A DNA stretch of 64,000 bases from Glaciimonas sp. PCH181 (GTDB taxonomy: Bacteria > Pseudomonadota > Gammaproteobacteria > Burkholderiales > Burkholderiaceae_D), in contig NZ_PYFP01000002.1 of the NCBI RefSeq assembly GCF_003056055.1, positions 1,178,001 through 1,242,000 of the forward strand, written 5' to 3'. Below are positions 28,540-37,059 of this stretch, one piece after another. The translations under genes and the position numbers were made by a program. The notes below the pieces were generated by a model, which saw only the letters and a program-made list of their open reading frames with translations, ran no database searches and had not been told where the DNA came from. Each line of letters opens with the position of its first letter. The first letter of the stretch is position 1.

Positions 28540-29643
28540 TTATTGCAAACGGGGCGTGGCATCGATCAATTTGCAGGATTGCGGCGGCAGTCGCGCCACC
28601 ACCGACATCCCCAGCATTAATCCTGGCACATCACGTGGGCTGGCAGCAATTGTCAATTCGAAACCGCTGCAATTAATCGTCGCTTCGAGCGACGAACCAA
28701 CATCCCGGATAAACGACACCTCGCCCGCAATGCAGTTTTCTGTCGCACGGTTTTCTTGATCCATTTGCAGACAAACATCTTCGGGACGTATCAATAAACG
28801 GATTTCCTGTCCTAACGCGAAACTGCGCGTAGGCTTATCCGTACTCTGTATCTGAATCTGCTGACCGCCTGCCAATTGAACGCAATTCAGCCCGCTTGGT
28901 TGCGCCTCCAGAATATTTCCCAAACCGATAAAATCTGCCACGAATTCATTGACAGGATTCCGATACACTTCCAGCGGTGTGCCGATTTGCGCAATCCGAC
29001 CATGCTCCATGACCACGATCACATCGGCCATCGTCATCGCCTCGCGCTGATCGTGGGTGACCATGATCGCTGTGATGCCTAACCGTTGTTGCAGTTGCCT
29101 GATTTCGACCTGCATCGCTTCGCGGAGTTTGGCATCCAACGCCGATAACGGCTCATCCAGCAGCAATAATTTTGGTGCCGACGCCAGCGCTCTTGCGATT
29201 GCGACCCGTTGCCGCTGACCGCCGGACAACTGCGCAACCGGGCGATTGGTCATGTGCTGCAACTGAATCAACTGCAACAATTCACTGACGCGTTTTGCCT
29301 GTCCTGCCTTGTCAACGCCGCGCAATTTCAGTGGGTATGCAATATTCGCCGCTACCGTCATGTGCGGAAACAACGCCAGCGACTGAAATACCATGCCGAA
29401 ATCACGTTCGCAGGCAGGCACATCGGTCAAATCGCGATCGGCCATGCGCATGCGTCCGCTTGTGGGTATTTCCAAGCCGGCAATCATACGCAGCAAGGTT
29501 GTTTTTCCACACCCTGACGGCCCCAGAAAGCAGACCATTTTTCCTTCAGGAATCGTCAAATTGATATTTTTGACGACTTGCGTGACGCCCGCCCCGGTGC
29601 CAAATTCTTTGCATATATTTTCAATGACTAAACTGTTGCTCAT
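28540..29643 (-). CDS. ABC transporter ATP-binding protein, spermidine/putrescine (PotA) type
   Basis: This is a 367-aa ATPase with Walker A GPSGCGKTT (about 40-48), signature LSGGQRQRVAIARAL (about 138-152), Walker B LLLLDEPLSALD and H-loop MVTHDQREA. A C-terminal TOBE domain follows (residues about 280-360, with IRPEDV). It energises the two Pot-type permeases upstream in the operon. Because the amino-acid-type transporter that follows has no ATPase of its own, this subunit may also serve it, which would be unusual. Confidence 0.92.
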   Translation of the reverse strand: MSNSLVIENICKEFGTGAGVTQVVKNINLTIPEGKMVCFLGPSGCGKTTLLRMIAGLEIPTSGRMRMADRDLTDVPACERDFGMVFQSLALFPHMTVAANIAYPLKLRGVDKAGQAKRVSELLQLIQLQHMTNRPVAQLSGGQRQRVAIARALASAPKLLLLDEPLSALDAKLREAMQVEIRQLQQRLGITAIMVTHDQREAMTMADVIVVMEHGRIAQIGTPLEVYRNPVNEFVADFIGLGNILEAQPSGLNCVQLAGGQQIQIQSTDKPTRSFALGQEIRLLIRPEDVCLQMDQENRATENCIAGEVSFIRDVGSSLEATINCSGFELTIAASPRDVPGLMLGMSVVARLPPQSCKLIDATPRLQ

Positions 29644-29694
29644 GGCCGTTCTCCGTACTGTATTTTTGGTTAAAGCGAATATTAAGGAAGATAT

Positions 29695-30546
29695 TTATAG
29701 CGATACACCCTCATCGCCGACCAGTTTTTCCAGTAACCAGATTAGGATAAAGTCAATCAACACGATAAACACCGCAAACGAAAACACGGTTGGGTCTAAC
29801 GAAGATACGGTGCGGCTATATAACCAGACCGGCAACGTCATGCTGTTGATGTCATACAAGAAAAACGTCACAGTGAATTCGTTAAAGGACACGATAAATG
29901 CAAATAACATCCCGGCCAATATCCCCGGACGCATTTGCGGCAAGACCACGTCAATCATCGCCCGCAACGGACTAGCGCCCATCAGAAAAGCAGCTTCTTC
30001 GTATTCCGGCCCTATCCCGGCAATCGATGCAGAGCAGTTTTTAACAGCAAAAGGCAACGCCAGAATTACATGCGCGATCACCAGCCGAAACAAGCCAAGC
30101 TCCACCGGTAAATAGTTAAATACCAGCAGCAGTGAAATCCCCAGCATCACCAACGGATACACCATTGGCAGCGCGATAAATTGCTCGACAATGCTTTTCC
30201 CAGGGAAATCGAAACGATGCAACGCATAAGCGGCAGGAATCGAAATTGCGGCGGCGATAAACATGGTCGTGACCGCCACCATCAGGCTAGTGCCCAGCGC
30301 CTGTCCCATCGATAAAACATCGCTACTTTCCGGCGAAACAAACGTCTGCCACGCGGAGCGATACCATTGCAGGCTATAACCGGAAGGCGGAAACGCCAGC
30401 GTATCCGAGGCGCTGAAAGACATCACAATCATGGTGATAATCGGCATGGCCGCCAGCAGTAAAACAGCGCCTGCCAGCCAGCCGGTCATGCGAGTTAGCT
30501 GACCGGGCAAAATCCGCGGACGGTGACTAAATGATAGTGCTTTCAT
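29695..30546 (-). CDS. ABC transporter permease, PotC type
   Basis: The 283-aa protein has six predicted membrane segments starting GWLAGAVLLLAAMPIITMIV. The EAA loop EEAAFLMGASPLRAMIDVVL lies near residues 182-201. Its start overlaps the preceding permease by 4 nt. It forms the membrane channel with the PotB-type subunit. Confidence 0.9.
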   Translation of the reverse strand: MKALSFSHRPRILPGQLTRMTGWLAGAVLLLAAMPIITMIVMSFSASDTLAFPPSGYSLQWYRSAWQTFVSPESSDVLSMGQALGTSLMVAVTTMFIAAAISIPAAYALHRFDFPGKSIVEQFIALPMVYPLVMLGISLLLVFNYLPVELGLFRLVIAHVILALPFAVKNCSASIAGIGPEYEEAAFLMGASPLRAMIDVVLPQMRPGILAGMLFAFIVSFNEFTVTFFLYDINSMTLPVWLYSRTVSSLDPTVFSFAVFIVLIDFILIWLLEKLVGDEGVSL

Positions 30547-31400
30547 GATGCGCTCCCGACGATGCGCTGTGAACGCTGGACCAACTTTTGCGATACCGCC
30601 ATCACGGCCAGCGTCGCCACCATCAATGCAATCCCACTTGCCGACGCGCCGGACCAGTTCAACAAAGGCGCAATCTGATCGCGCACCAGCACTGCCAGCA
30701 TATTCACGCGACGACCGCCCAGCAGCAACGGCACCGCAAAGGCGCTGGCGTTATAAGCGAATACGAGTAATGCGCCCGAGAGAATGCCCGGCATTGCCAT
30801 CGGTAGCAGAATATGACGCATGATTTGCCAGCGATTTGCGCCTAGCGTGGCGGCGGCTTCTTCATAGGTGCCAGACACCGCCTTCATGGCGCTCGCCATC
30901 GGTAACACTGCTAAGGGAAAGGCGGTCTGGATTAAGCCCAGCAACACGCCGTTTTCGCGGTACAGCCATTGAATCGGCCGCTGCACGATGCCAAGTGACA
31001 GCAAGGTATTATTGAGCACACCGGCAGGGCCAAGAATAATCAGCCAGCCGTAGCTTTGCAGCAGTAAATTGACTAGCAGCGGCAGCAACACCCCCGTCAA
31101 CAATAATCGCTGTGCTAATTTGGATTTAGCGCGGGCCATCGCAATGGCGACCGGAATCGCCAGCAAGACGGCGAAGACGGTGCTCTGAAATGCCAGTCGC
31201 ATGGTTAGCAGAGCCGATTTGACGTAATACGGCTTGATCAGATCGGCATAGCTGGTGAGTGAAAACCCATGCCATTCATCGCCATTAGTGCCGACGCTCA
31301 TGCGCAATACGGCCAGTGCCGCCGCTGCCAGTACTGCTAAAAATAGCATTACTGGCAGCAACAACAACCATGCGCGGGTGGAGGAGTTGCGTGCCAACAT
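30543..31400 (-). CDS. ABC transporter permease, PotB type
   Basis: This is a 285-aa inner-membrane permease from ATG 31400 (MLARNSSTRAWLLLLPVMLF). This start lies 6 bp after the binding-protein stop; a longer frame to 31442 would overlap that gene. The EAA loop is EEAAATLGANRWQIMRHILL, and the typical SYGWLIILGPAGVLN segment is present. It is part of the Pot-type transporter heading the aruI operon. Confidence 0.9.
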   Translation of the reverse strand: MLARNSSTRAWLLLLPVMLFLAVLAAAALAVLRMSVGTNGDEWHGFSLTSYADLIKPYYVKSALLTMRLAFQSTVFAVLLAIPVAIAMARAKSKLAQRLLLTGVLLPLLVNLLLQSYGWLIILGPAGVLNNTLLSLGIVQRPIQWLYRENGVLLGLIQTAFPLAVLPMASAMKAVSGTYEEAAATLGANRWQIMRHILLPMAMPGILSGALLVFAYNASAFAVPLLLGGRRVNMLAVLVRDQIAPLLNWSGASASGIALMVATLAVMAVSQKLVQRSQRIVGSAS

Positions 31401-31405
31401 CGCGC

Positions 31406-32533
31406 TTACGCCGAAAACATTTCGGTATAGCGACGCACCCATTCGCTCTGTACCAAGGCCAACGCTTTGTCATCATGGACCAGAGCTTTGTCGGCAATAT
31501 GACGCGCACTTGGGACGAAGCGACTACCGTCAGCCGAAACGATCGCCTTCGAGTTGACCGGGCCATTCAGTACATCGGCCGCCATTTTTCCTTGTACCAA
31601 CGGATCGAGCGAATGGTTGATAAAAGCATGGATCAAATCTAAATCGCCGGGATGCGATTTAGGGATCACCGTGTACATTAACTGCGCCGCAAAACCTTCT
31701 TTCATGTCATAAGTAACCCCCATGTTGTATTCCGGTTTTTTGATGGCGGCAGGAAAGAACGCTGGTGAATAAATCCCACCCAAATCCAAAGCACCCGTCC
31801 GGAACAACTCAGCAACCTGATTCGGATTTTCACCCAACATCAGAATACGGTCCTTTAATTGCGCCAGCTTCTGAAATCCTGGAGCGATATTTTTTTGCGA
31901 ACCGCCGGACATTTGTGCGGCAATAATCGCCAGATCGACTGCCTCGACCCAGCTTGGCGGTGGCAAGAAAATACGACCGCTATATTTGGCGTCCCACAGC
32001 GCCTCATGCGTGGTTGGCGCGGCCTTCATCGTCTTGGTGTTATAGATCAAGCCGTCCGTCCATAGCAGGTAACCGACACCAAAGCCATTCGCACCACTGC
32101 GATATTGCTCTGGCACATCTTTCAGGTTTGGCAAGCGTGCCAGATCCGGTTGCATCAACAACCCGGCATCGCCCAAACCGTAAGCGCCGACCCCCGCCAG
32201 CGTAATCACATCATATTGCGGCTTGTTGCCAGCAGCCTTTAGTTTGGCGACCATGCCAGAAGTCCCATCGGCACGGTCAGCAACGATTTTAGCGCCGGTT
32301 TTTGCTGAGAAACTTGCCGCAATATTACGCAAGGCAGCTAAACCCGTATCGTCCGACCAAGTCAGAAAACGTAAGGTTTTGCCGTTGAAGTTCTTTTCTT
32401 GTGCACGCACGTTCACAAATGGTGCGGCGATGGTGGATGCGACGATTGTTGCACCAATTGTTTTAATGATTTGGCGTCGCTTAACATTTTCTGGCGATGG
32501 GCTTTTATCTAATTCGATATTCGTATTTTGCAT
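31406..32533 (-). CDS. PotD-type periplasmic substrate-binding protein
   Basis: The 375-aa protein starts at ATG 32533, preceded by a clear CAGGAG ribosome-binding site; a second upstream ATG (32551) is less likely. The N-terminus KRRQIIKTIGATIVASTIAA looks like a Tat-type or long Sec signal, cleaved near VRAQ. The SBP_bac_8/PotD-like body includes KTLRFLTWSDDTGLAALRNI and YLLWTDGLIYNTKTM. It is the first gene of the nine-gene minus-strand run ending with the aldehyde dehydrogenase. Likely ligands are guanidino compounds or polyamines, from context. Confidence 0.9.
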   Translation of the reverse strand: MQNTNIELDKSPSPENVKRRQIIKTIGATIVASTIAAPFVNVRAQEKNFNGKTLRFLTWSDDTGLAALRNIAASFSAKTGAKIVADRADGTSGMVAKLKAAGNKPQYDVITLAGVGAYGLGDAGLLMQPDLARLPNLKDVPEQYRSGANGFGVGYLLWTDGLIYNTKTMKAAPTTHEALWDAKYSGRIFLPPPSWVEAVDLAIIAAQMSGGSQKNIAPGFQKLAQLKDRILMLGENPNQVAELFRTGALDLGGIYSPAFFPAAIKKPEYNMGVTYDMKEGFAAQLMYTVIPKSHPGDLDLIHAFINHSLDPLVQGKMAADVLNGPVNSKAIVSADGSRFVPSARHIADKALVHDDKALALVQSEWVRRYTEMFSA

Positions 32534-32682
32534 GGCTGGCTCCTGCTGCATTAAGTAAACACTGCGTAAAATAACCGGATGTTCTTTTGGACCTAAAACT
32601 AATTAGCCTTTAAATGTGCCGTAATGGCACGAGTAAGACGCTGCAAGCACATGCAAAAGGTGTGCCTGATTAAAGCTAAAGG

Positions 32683-32721
32683 CATTAGTTTTTCTGATGT
32701 CTAAGATGATAAAAACTAATG
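32683..32721. repeat. 11-bp inverted repeat upstream of the aru transporter operon
   Basis: The arms CATTAGTTTTT (32683-32693) and AAAAACTAATG (32711-32721) flank a 17-nt spacer, about 150 bp upstream of the PotD-type start. The spacing and AT character would suit a dimeric regulator such as the divergent LysR protein; binding is inferred. The rest of the 534-bp gap (32534-33067) holds only the small ORF listed separately. Confidence 0.6.
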
Positions 32722-32920
32722 TCGGATGATTTCTCACTAATGGGCGAACGAAACAAACCCGCGTGCTCATTCCTCAGCTTTACTTCTGATAGCAAGGAGG
32801 CGGATAGTAGGATGTTGGCGTCGCTGCCAGTGGTGCAGGCAAGGTGGGGATGGCCAGTCGCCCAAGGCCGGTTAGATGTGTCTCGCATCTTGTCTCTCTC
32901 ATATATAGGAGGAAATAGTT

Positions 32921-32995
32921 ATGTATGTGTCGTCTGTTCCCGTTATGACTACGGGTAACATCGCACGCTTTTATGATGCTCATTCTTATCGTTAG
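32921..32995 (+). CDS. Possible 24-residue peptide with strong ribosome-binding site
   Basis: A very strong ribosome-binding site (AGGAGG at 32908-32913) is placed 7 nt before an ATG that opens a 24-codon frame, MYVSSVPVMTTGNIARFYDA, then HSYR and TAG. It lies 72 bp before the LysR start. It could be a leader peptide, a small protein, or the preserved 5' end of a lost gene. No homology is known to me. Confidence 0.35.
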   Translation: MYVSSVPVMTTGNIARFYDAHSYR

Positions 32996-33067
32996 CCGAA
33001 CGACTGACAATCGAAATATAATCATGCAATCCATGCAAATTGCTGATGGGTCGACTTGGAGCCACTG

Positions 33068-33958
33068 ATGCGCAAATTACCACCTCTTAATGCATTACAA
33101 GTATTCGAAACCGTCGCCCGTCATCAAAACATTACGCGCGCGGCGGAGTATCTGTGCCTGACCCAAGGTGCGGTCAGCCGCCAGATATTGATGCTTGAGG
33201 AGTACTTCGGATTTCCGCTGTTTTCGCGCCATGCACGCGGTCTGACATTGACAGGCGATGGCGAGGCATTACTGCCGACGGTGCGAGAATGTTTTTCGCG
33301 TCTAGAAGAAATTTCGAATCGCTTGACGCGTCAACGTACCGATCTGGCGTTAAAAGTGCCGACCTGTGTGATGCGCTGGATTTACCCGAAAATTATGTCG
33401 TTCCAGGCTGAATTCCCGGATATTCAATTACAAGTAACGACCGCCCTGCAGCACAACGTAGATTTTCAACGCGAGTCGTTTGACGCAGCGATTGTGTACG
33501 GCGCACCAGCTGGCAAGGAAACCCATTCGTTGTTGTTATTTACCGAGCAGCTGACGCCGATGTGCGCGCCTTCAATGCTGAAGGATAAGCCGGCGCTGCA
33601 ACCGCAGGATTTAGCGCACCAGACCTTGCTGCACCCCACTCGCGATCATCGGGATTGGGAGATGTGGTTACGCCATGCGGGAGTGGAAAATGTCGATGCC
33701 AGCAGTGGTCAAAGTTTTGACACGCTCGATCTGGCCGTGAATGCTGCGGCGCAGGGATTTGGGATGGCGATTGGCGATTGCATGCTCGCCAGTGATGATT
33801 TGGAAATGCAGCGTCTGGTCAAACCATTCGACTGCATCATGCCCGGCGAGAGCTATTATTTTGTATATCCGGAAAGCGTCGCGAATCAAGAAAAAGTGAC
33901 GATTTTCCGGACTTGGATTAGTCAGTATTGCGGCGCTGATGCGCATTGGTCGCAGTAA
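33068..33958 (+). CDS. LysR-family regulator (GcvA-like), divergent from aru transporter operon
   Basis: This 296-aa regulator starts at ATG 33068 (MRKLPPLNALQVFETVARHQ), preceded by TTGGAG; a TTG at 33056 would add four residues but is part of the ribosome-binding site. The helix-turn-helix (NITRAAEYLCLTQGAVSRQI) and LEEYFGFPLFSRHARGLTLT are typical of the GcvA/AmpR branch. It is divergent from the nine-gene aru operon and is its probable activator. The effector is unknown. Confidence 0.88.
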   Translation: MRKLPPLNALQVFETVARHQNITRAAEYLCLTQGAVSRQILMLEEYFGFPLFSRHARGLTLTGDGEALLPTVRECFSRLEEISNRLTRQRTDLALKVPTCVMRWIYPKIMSFQAEFPDIQLQVTTALQHNVDFQRESFDAAIVYGAPAGKETHSLLLFTEQLTPMCAPSMLKDKPALQPQDLAHQTLLHPTRDHRDWEMWLRHAGVENVDASSGQSFDTLDLAVNAAAQGFGMAIGDCMLASDDLEMQRLVKPFDCIMPGESYYFVYPESVANQEKVTIFRTWISQYCGADAHWSQ

Positions 33959-33998
33959 TATTTCTTTGAAAAATGACGTCGCCATCTGCCTCCAAATA

Positions 33999-34060
33999 CG
34001 ATTCAGTTAAGCAAGATTTCGACACTTCAGGCCGGTGTTTTATCTGTATTAACTGAATCG
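33999..34060. repeat. 12-bp inverted repeat between convergent lysR and MFS genes
   Basis: The arms CGATTCAGTTAA (33999-34010) and TTAACTGAATCG (34049-34060) are perfect, with a 38-nt spacer that can itself fold (ACAC/GTGT around GGCC). It sits exactly between two convergent genes. It has no T run, so an intrinsic terminator is possible but weak. Confidence 0.6.
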
Positions 34061-34079
34061 CAATAGCTTAGATTTAGCG

Positions 34080-35252
34080 CTATTCACCCGTCGTCATTGC
34101 CATGCCGTTGGCGCGTCCCATTGATGCTGACCACAGCGTCAGGCCCAACGCCATTAATACCATCACCAGGCCAAGATAAGGCAACACGGTTAATTGAAAG
34201 CCCGCGCCGATGGCGATACCGCCAACCCACGCACCAGTCGCATTGCCGAGATTGAACGCGCCCTGATTCAGCGTCGCCGCCAGATTGGGGGCGGCGCTGG
34301 CGCGGTCCACCACCAACGTCTGCAATGGCGGCACGACAGCGAATGCCACCACACCCCAGATGAAAATCGTGACCACTGCCGCGACCGGTGTATGCATCGT
34401 TAGCGTAAATACCGTTAGCACAATTGCCAGCGCGACCAGAAAGCCAATCAGCGACGGCAGCAAGCGCCAATCCGCCAATTTACCGCCTACTGCACTACCG
34501 ACTGTCAGGCCCACGCCAAATACTAGTAATACCAACGTAACGGCGTGCGGAGTCAGTCCTGTGACGTCTTCCAATATCGGTGTGATGTAGGTAAAGACGG
34601 AAAATAAACTGGCGGATGCCAGCGCACTGATCGCCAGCACCATCAATACCTGACGATCGGCCAGCACCCGAAATTCTTGCAACAGGCTAGTCTTTTGCAT
34701 CACGATTTGTTTTGGCAGCCAGAGTGCCAGTGCAATCACGGCCAACACGCCGATGACAGTGACGGCCCAGAAGGTTGAACGCCAGCCGAGCAATTGGCCT
34801 AAGGCGGTGCCGAAAGGGACGCCCAATACATTCGCCAGCGTCAATCCGCCAAACATCAGGGCAATCGCCTGCGCCCGACGGTTTGGTGGGACCAGTCCTG
34901 CTGCTACCACTGAACCGATGCCGAAGAATGCGCCGTGACAGAACGCAGTGACGACACGCGCGACCATCAGAACGGCGTAATTGGGAGACAGTGCGCAGAG
35001 GACGTTGCCGACAATAAACAATCCCATCAAACTGAGCAATGCGTTTCGGCGCGGCATGTTAGCGGTAACAATGGCGATAATAGGGGCACCGATTGTGACG
35101 CCTAGCGCGTAGCCGGTTACTAGCATTCCGGCCGCGGGAATCGTCACGCCGAGGTCTCGGGCTACGTTGGGTAACAGACCCATGATGACGAATTCGGTCG
35201 TGCCGATACCAAAAGCGGCAACGGCGAGGGCAAATAAAGGTAAGGACATCAT
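34080..35252 (-). CDS. MFS transporter, drug/sugar efflux (AraJ/YdhP type)
   Basis: This is a 390-aa major facilitator protein with 12 predicted membrane helices. Start ATG 35252 (MSLPLFALAVAAFGIGTTEF) is chosen because the upstream extension is not conserved. The segment GTTEFVIMGLLPNVARDLGV and the loop ANMPRRNALL are typical of the AraJ/YdhP efflux branch. It is convergent with the LysR gene, and a repeat element separates it from gabD. The substrate is unknown, and its link to GABA or arginine catabolism is positional only. Confidence 0.88.
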   Translation of the reverse strand: MMSLPLFALAVAAFGIGTTEFVIMGLLPNVARDLGVTIPAAGMLVTGYALGVTIGAPIIAIVTANMPRRNALLSLMGLFIVGNVLCALSPNYAVLMVARVVTAFCHGAFFGIGSVVAAGLVPPNRRAQAIALMFGGLTLANVLGVPFGTALGQLLGWRSTFWAVTVIGVLAVIALALWLPKQIVMQKTSLLQEFRVLADRQVLMVLAISALASASLFSVFTYITPILEDVTGLTPHAVTLVLLVFGVGLTVGSAVGGKLADWRLLPSLIGFLVALAIVLTVFTLTMHTPVAAVVTIFIWGVVAFAVVPPLQTLVVDRASAAPNLAATLNQGAFNLGNATGAWVGGIAIGAGFQLTVLPYLGLVMVLMALGLTLWSASMGRANGMAMTTGE

Positions 35253-35410
35253 GTGAGGATCGATCAGGAAACGGGGTGCGATTGCAGCCACCGAAAGCAC
35301 GCCAGGAAAATGGTGTAAGGCGTGATTATAACAATGAGGGATGGTTTTTGCTTAGGGGGGCGTTCGGGTGTTGTTTATGACACGGTTGGTGCTCCGTTGA
35401 TGCTTTGTCG

Positions 35411-35511
35411 CGGGGGCCGACAGCCAGCCACTTTCTTTTGCTTCAGCTCGGCGCCCCCGCCAAAAGAAAGTAACCCAAGAAAAAGTGACCGGCTGGCGGG
35501 CCGCCCCCGGC
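35411..35511. repeat. Nested inverted-repeat element of a dispersed betaproteobacterial type
   Basis: An 11-bp perfect stem ACTTTCTTTTG (35430-35440) / CAAAAGAAAGT (35461-35471) lies inside weaker outer arms CCAGCC/GGCTGG and CGGGGGCC/GGCCGCCCCCG. The sequence around CAAAAGAAAGTAAC followed by a second AAGAAAA is familiar to me as a repeat scattered between genes in Burkholderiales genomes. It occupies the 315-bp gap between the MFS and gabD genes. The multicopy claim cannot be tested within this window. Confidence 0.6.
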
Positions 35512-35567
35512 TTGCCTCCACGGAGCACACCCATGTTGTGAACCAACAAACAACACTCAAACCAAAC

Positions 35568-37022
35568 TCAAATCCCCCCCATGCACAAATATTTAATCAC
35601 CTGATAATCCTCAATCCCATATTTCGACCCTTCCCGTCCCAACCCCGATTGCTTAACTCCTCCAAACGGCGCAACTTCATTCGAGATCAAACCAGTGTTA
35701 ATCCCCACCATCCCACTCTCAAGCGCCTCAGCCACACGCCAAATACGCCCGATATCCCGTGAATAAAAATAGCTGGCAAGTCCAAATTCGGTATCGTTAG
35801 CCAGCGCAATCACTTCATCATCAGTCTTAAATCGAAACAACGGTGCCATCGGTCCAAAGGTCTCTTCACGCGCAACCACCATATCCGAGGTCACGTCCGC
35901 CAAAACCGTCGGCTCAAAAAAACTCTGCCCTAAAGCATGCCGCTTACCGCCCACCAACACCCGCGCGCCCTTGCTGAGCGCATCCGCAATATGCTGCTCG
36001 ACTTTTTCAACCGCTTTCTGATCAATCAATGGTCCCTGCGTCACGCCTTCTTGCTGGCCGTCGCCCACTTTCAATTTACCCACCGCCGCAACCAGCTTTT
36101 GCGCAAACGCATCATAAACACCATCTTGCACATACAACCGATTAGCACAAACGCAGGTTTGCCCGGCATTCCGATATTTGGAAGCCATTGCCCCCTCCAC
36201 CGCAGCATCCAAATCAGCATCGTCAAACACGATAAACGGCGCATTGCCGCCTAATTCCAACGACAACTTTTTAACCGTCGCCGCGCATTGCTCCATCAAC
36301 AATCGCCCAACACCAGTCGAGCCAGTAAAGGTCAATTTACGCACGATCGGATTACGCGTCATTTCGCCGCCAATTTCTCGCGCCGCGCCGGTAACCACGC
36401 TAAACACCCCAGCCGGGATGCCTGCGCGCTCTGCCAGAACTGCCAGCGCCAATGCCGAAAACGGAGTCGATTCCGCTGGTTTCAGCACCATCGGACAACC
36501 CGCCGCCAGCGCTGGCCCAGCCTTACGGGTAATCATCGCCGCCGGGAAATTCCAGGGCGTGATCGCCGCGCACACGCCAATTGGCTCTTTGATGACAACA
36601 ATCCGATTGTTCGGCGAGGGCGATGGAATCGTATCGCCACCGGCCCGTTTACCCTCTTCAGCAAACCATTCAATGAACGAGGCGGCGTAGGTGATTTCGC
36701 CCTTGGCTTCAGCCAGCGGTTTGCCTTGTTCGGTGGTCATGATCAACGCCAGATCATCGGCGTTTTCTAGCATCAGATCATTCCATTTACGCAAGATGAT
36801 GCTGCGCTCTTTCGCAGTCTTGCGACGCCAGGATTTCCAGGCGACATCGGCGGCGACAATCGCGCGTCTGGTTTCTGCTGCGCCCATTAGCGGCACGGTG
36901 CCGATCGTCGCGCCAGTCGCCGGATTGGTGACTGGATGCGTCGCGCCGCTATCGGCGTCGCACCATGCGCCATCGATATAAGCTTGCTGGCGAAATAAAG
37001 AGGCGTCTTTCAATTGCAACAT
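35568..37022 (-). CDS. gabD: NADP-type succinate-semialdehyde dehydrogenase
   Basis: Oxidises succinic semialdehyde to succinate, the last step of GABA use. The 484-aa length equals the GabD norm. Start ATG 37022 (MLQLKDASLFRQQAYIDGAW) follows a GGAG ribosome-binding site; the longer frame overlaps gabT and is not conserved. Motifs: TTEQGKPLAEAKGEI, AITPWNFPAAMITRK, FTGSTGVGRLL, SLELGGNAPFIVFDDAD with catalytic Glu, and NAGQTCVCANR with catalytic Cys. FGGVKQSGLGREGSKYGIED closes the protein. It lies 37 bp downstream of gabT. Confidence 0.95.
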   Translation of the reverse strand: MLQLKDASLFRQQAYIDGAWCDADSGATHPVTNPATGATIGTVPLMGAAETRRAIVAADVAWKSWRRKTAKERSIILRKWNDLMLENADDLALIMTTEQGKPLAEAKGEITYAASFIEWFAEEGKRAGGDTIPSPSPNNRIVVIKEPIGVCAAITPWNFPAAMITRKAGPALAAGCPMVLKPAESTPFSALALAVLAERAGIPAGVFSVVTGAAREIGGEMTRNPIVRKLTFTGSTGVGRLLMEQCAATVKKLSLELGGNAPFIVFDDADLDAAVEGAMASKYRNAGQTCVCANRLYVQDGVYDAFAQKLVAAVGKLKVGDGQQEGVTQGPLIDQKAVEKVEQHIADALSKGARVLVGGKRHALGQSFFEPTVLADVTSDMVVAREETFGPMAPLFRFKTDDEVIALANDTEFGLASYFYSRDIGRIWRVAEALESGMVGINTGLISNEVAPFGGVKQSGLGREGSKYGIEDYQVIKYLCMGGI

Positions 37023-37059
37023 AAGGAACTCCAAATTTGAATGTGCGGACACGGGCATG

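Noticed and set aside
29393..30115. 240-codon plus-strand frame over the PotA/PotC-type genes
   Set aside because: Antisense to two well-conserved ABC transporter genes, no ribosome-binding site or domain.
35322..35762. 146-codon plus-strand frame over the repeat element and gabD 3' end
   Set aside because: Built from the repeat and the antisense of gabD; Pro/Arg/Ser-rich shadow.
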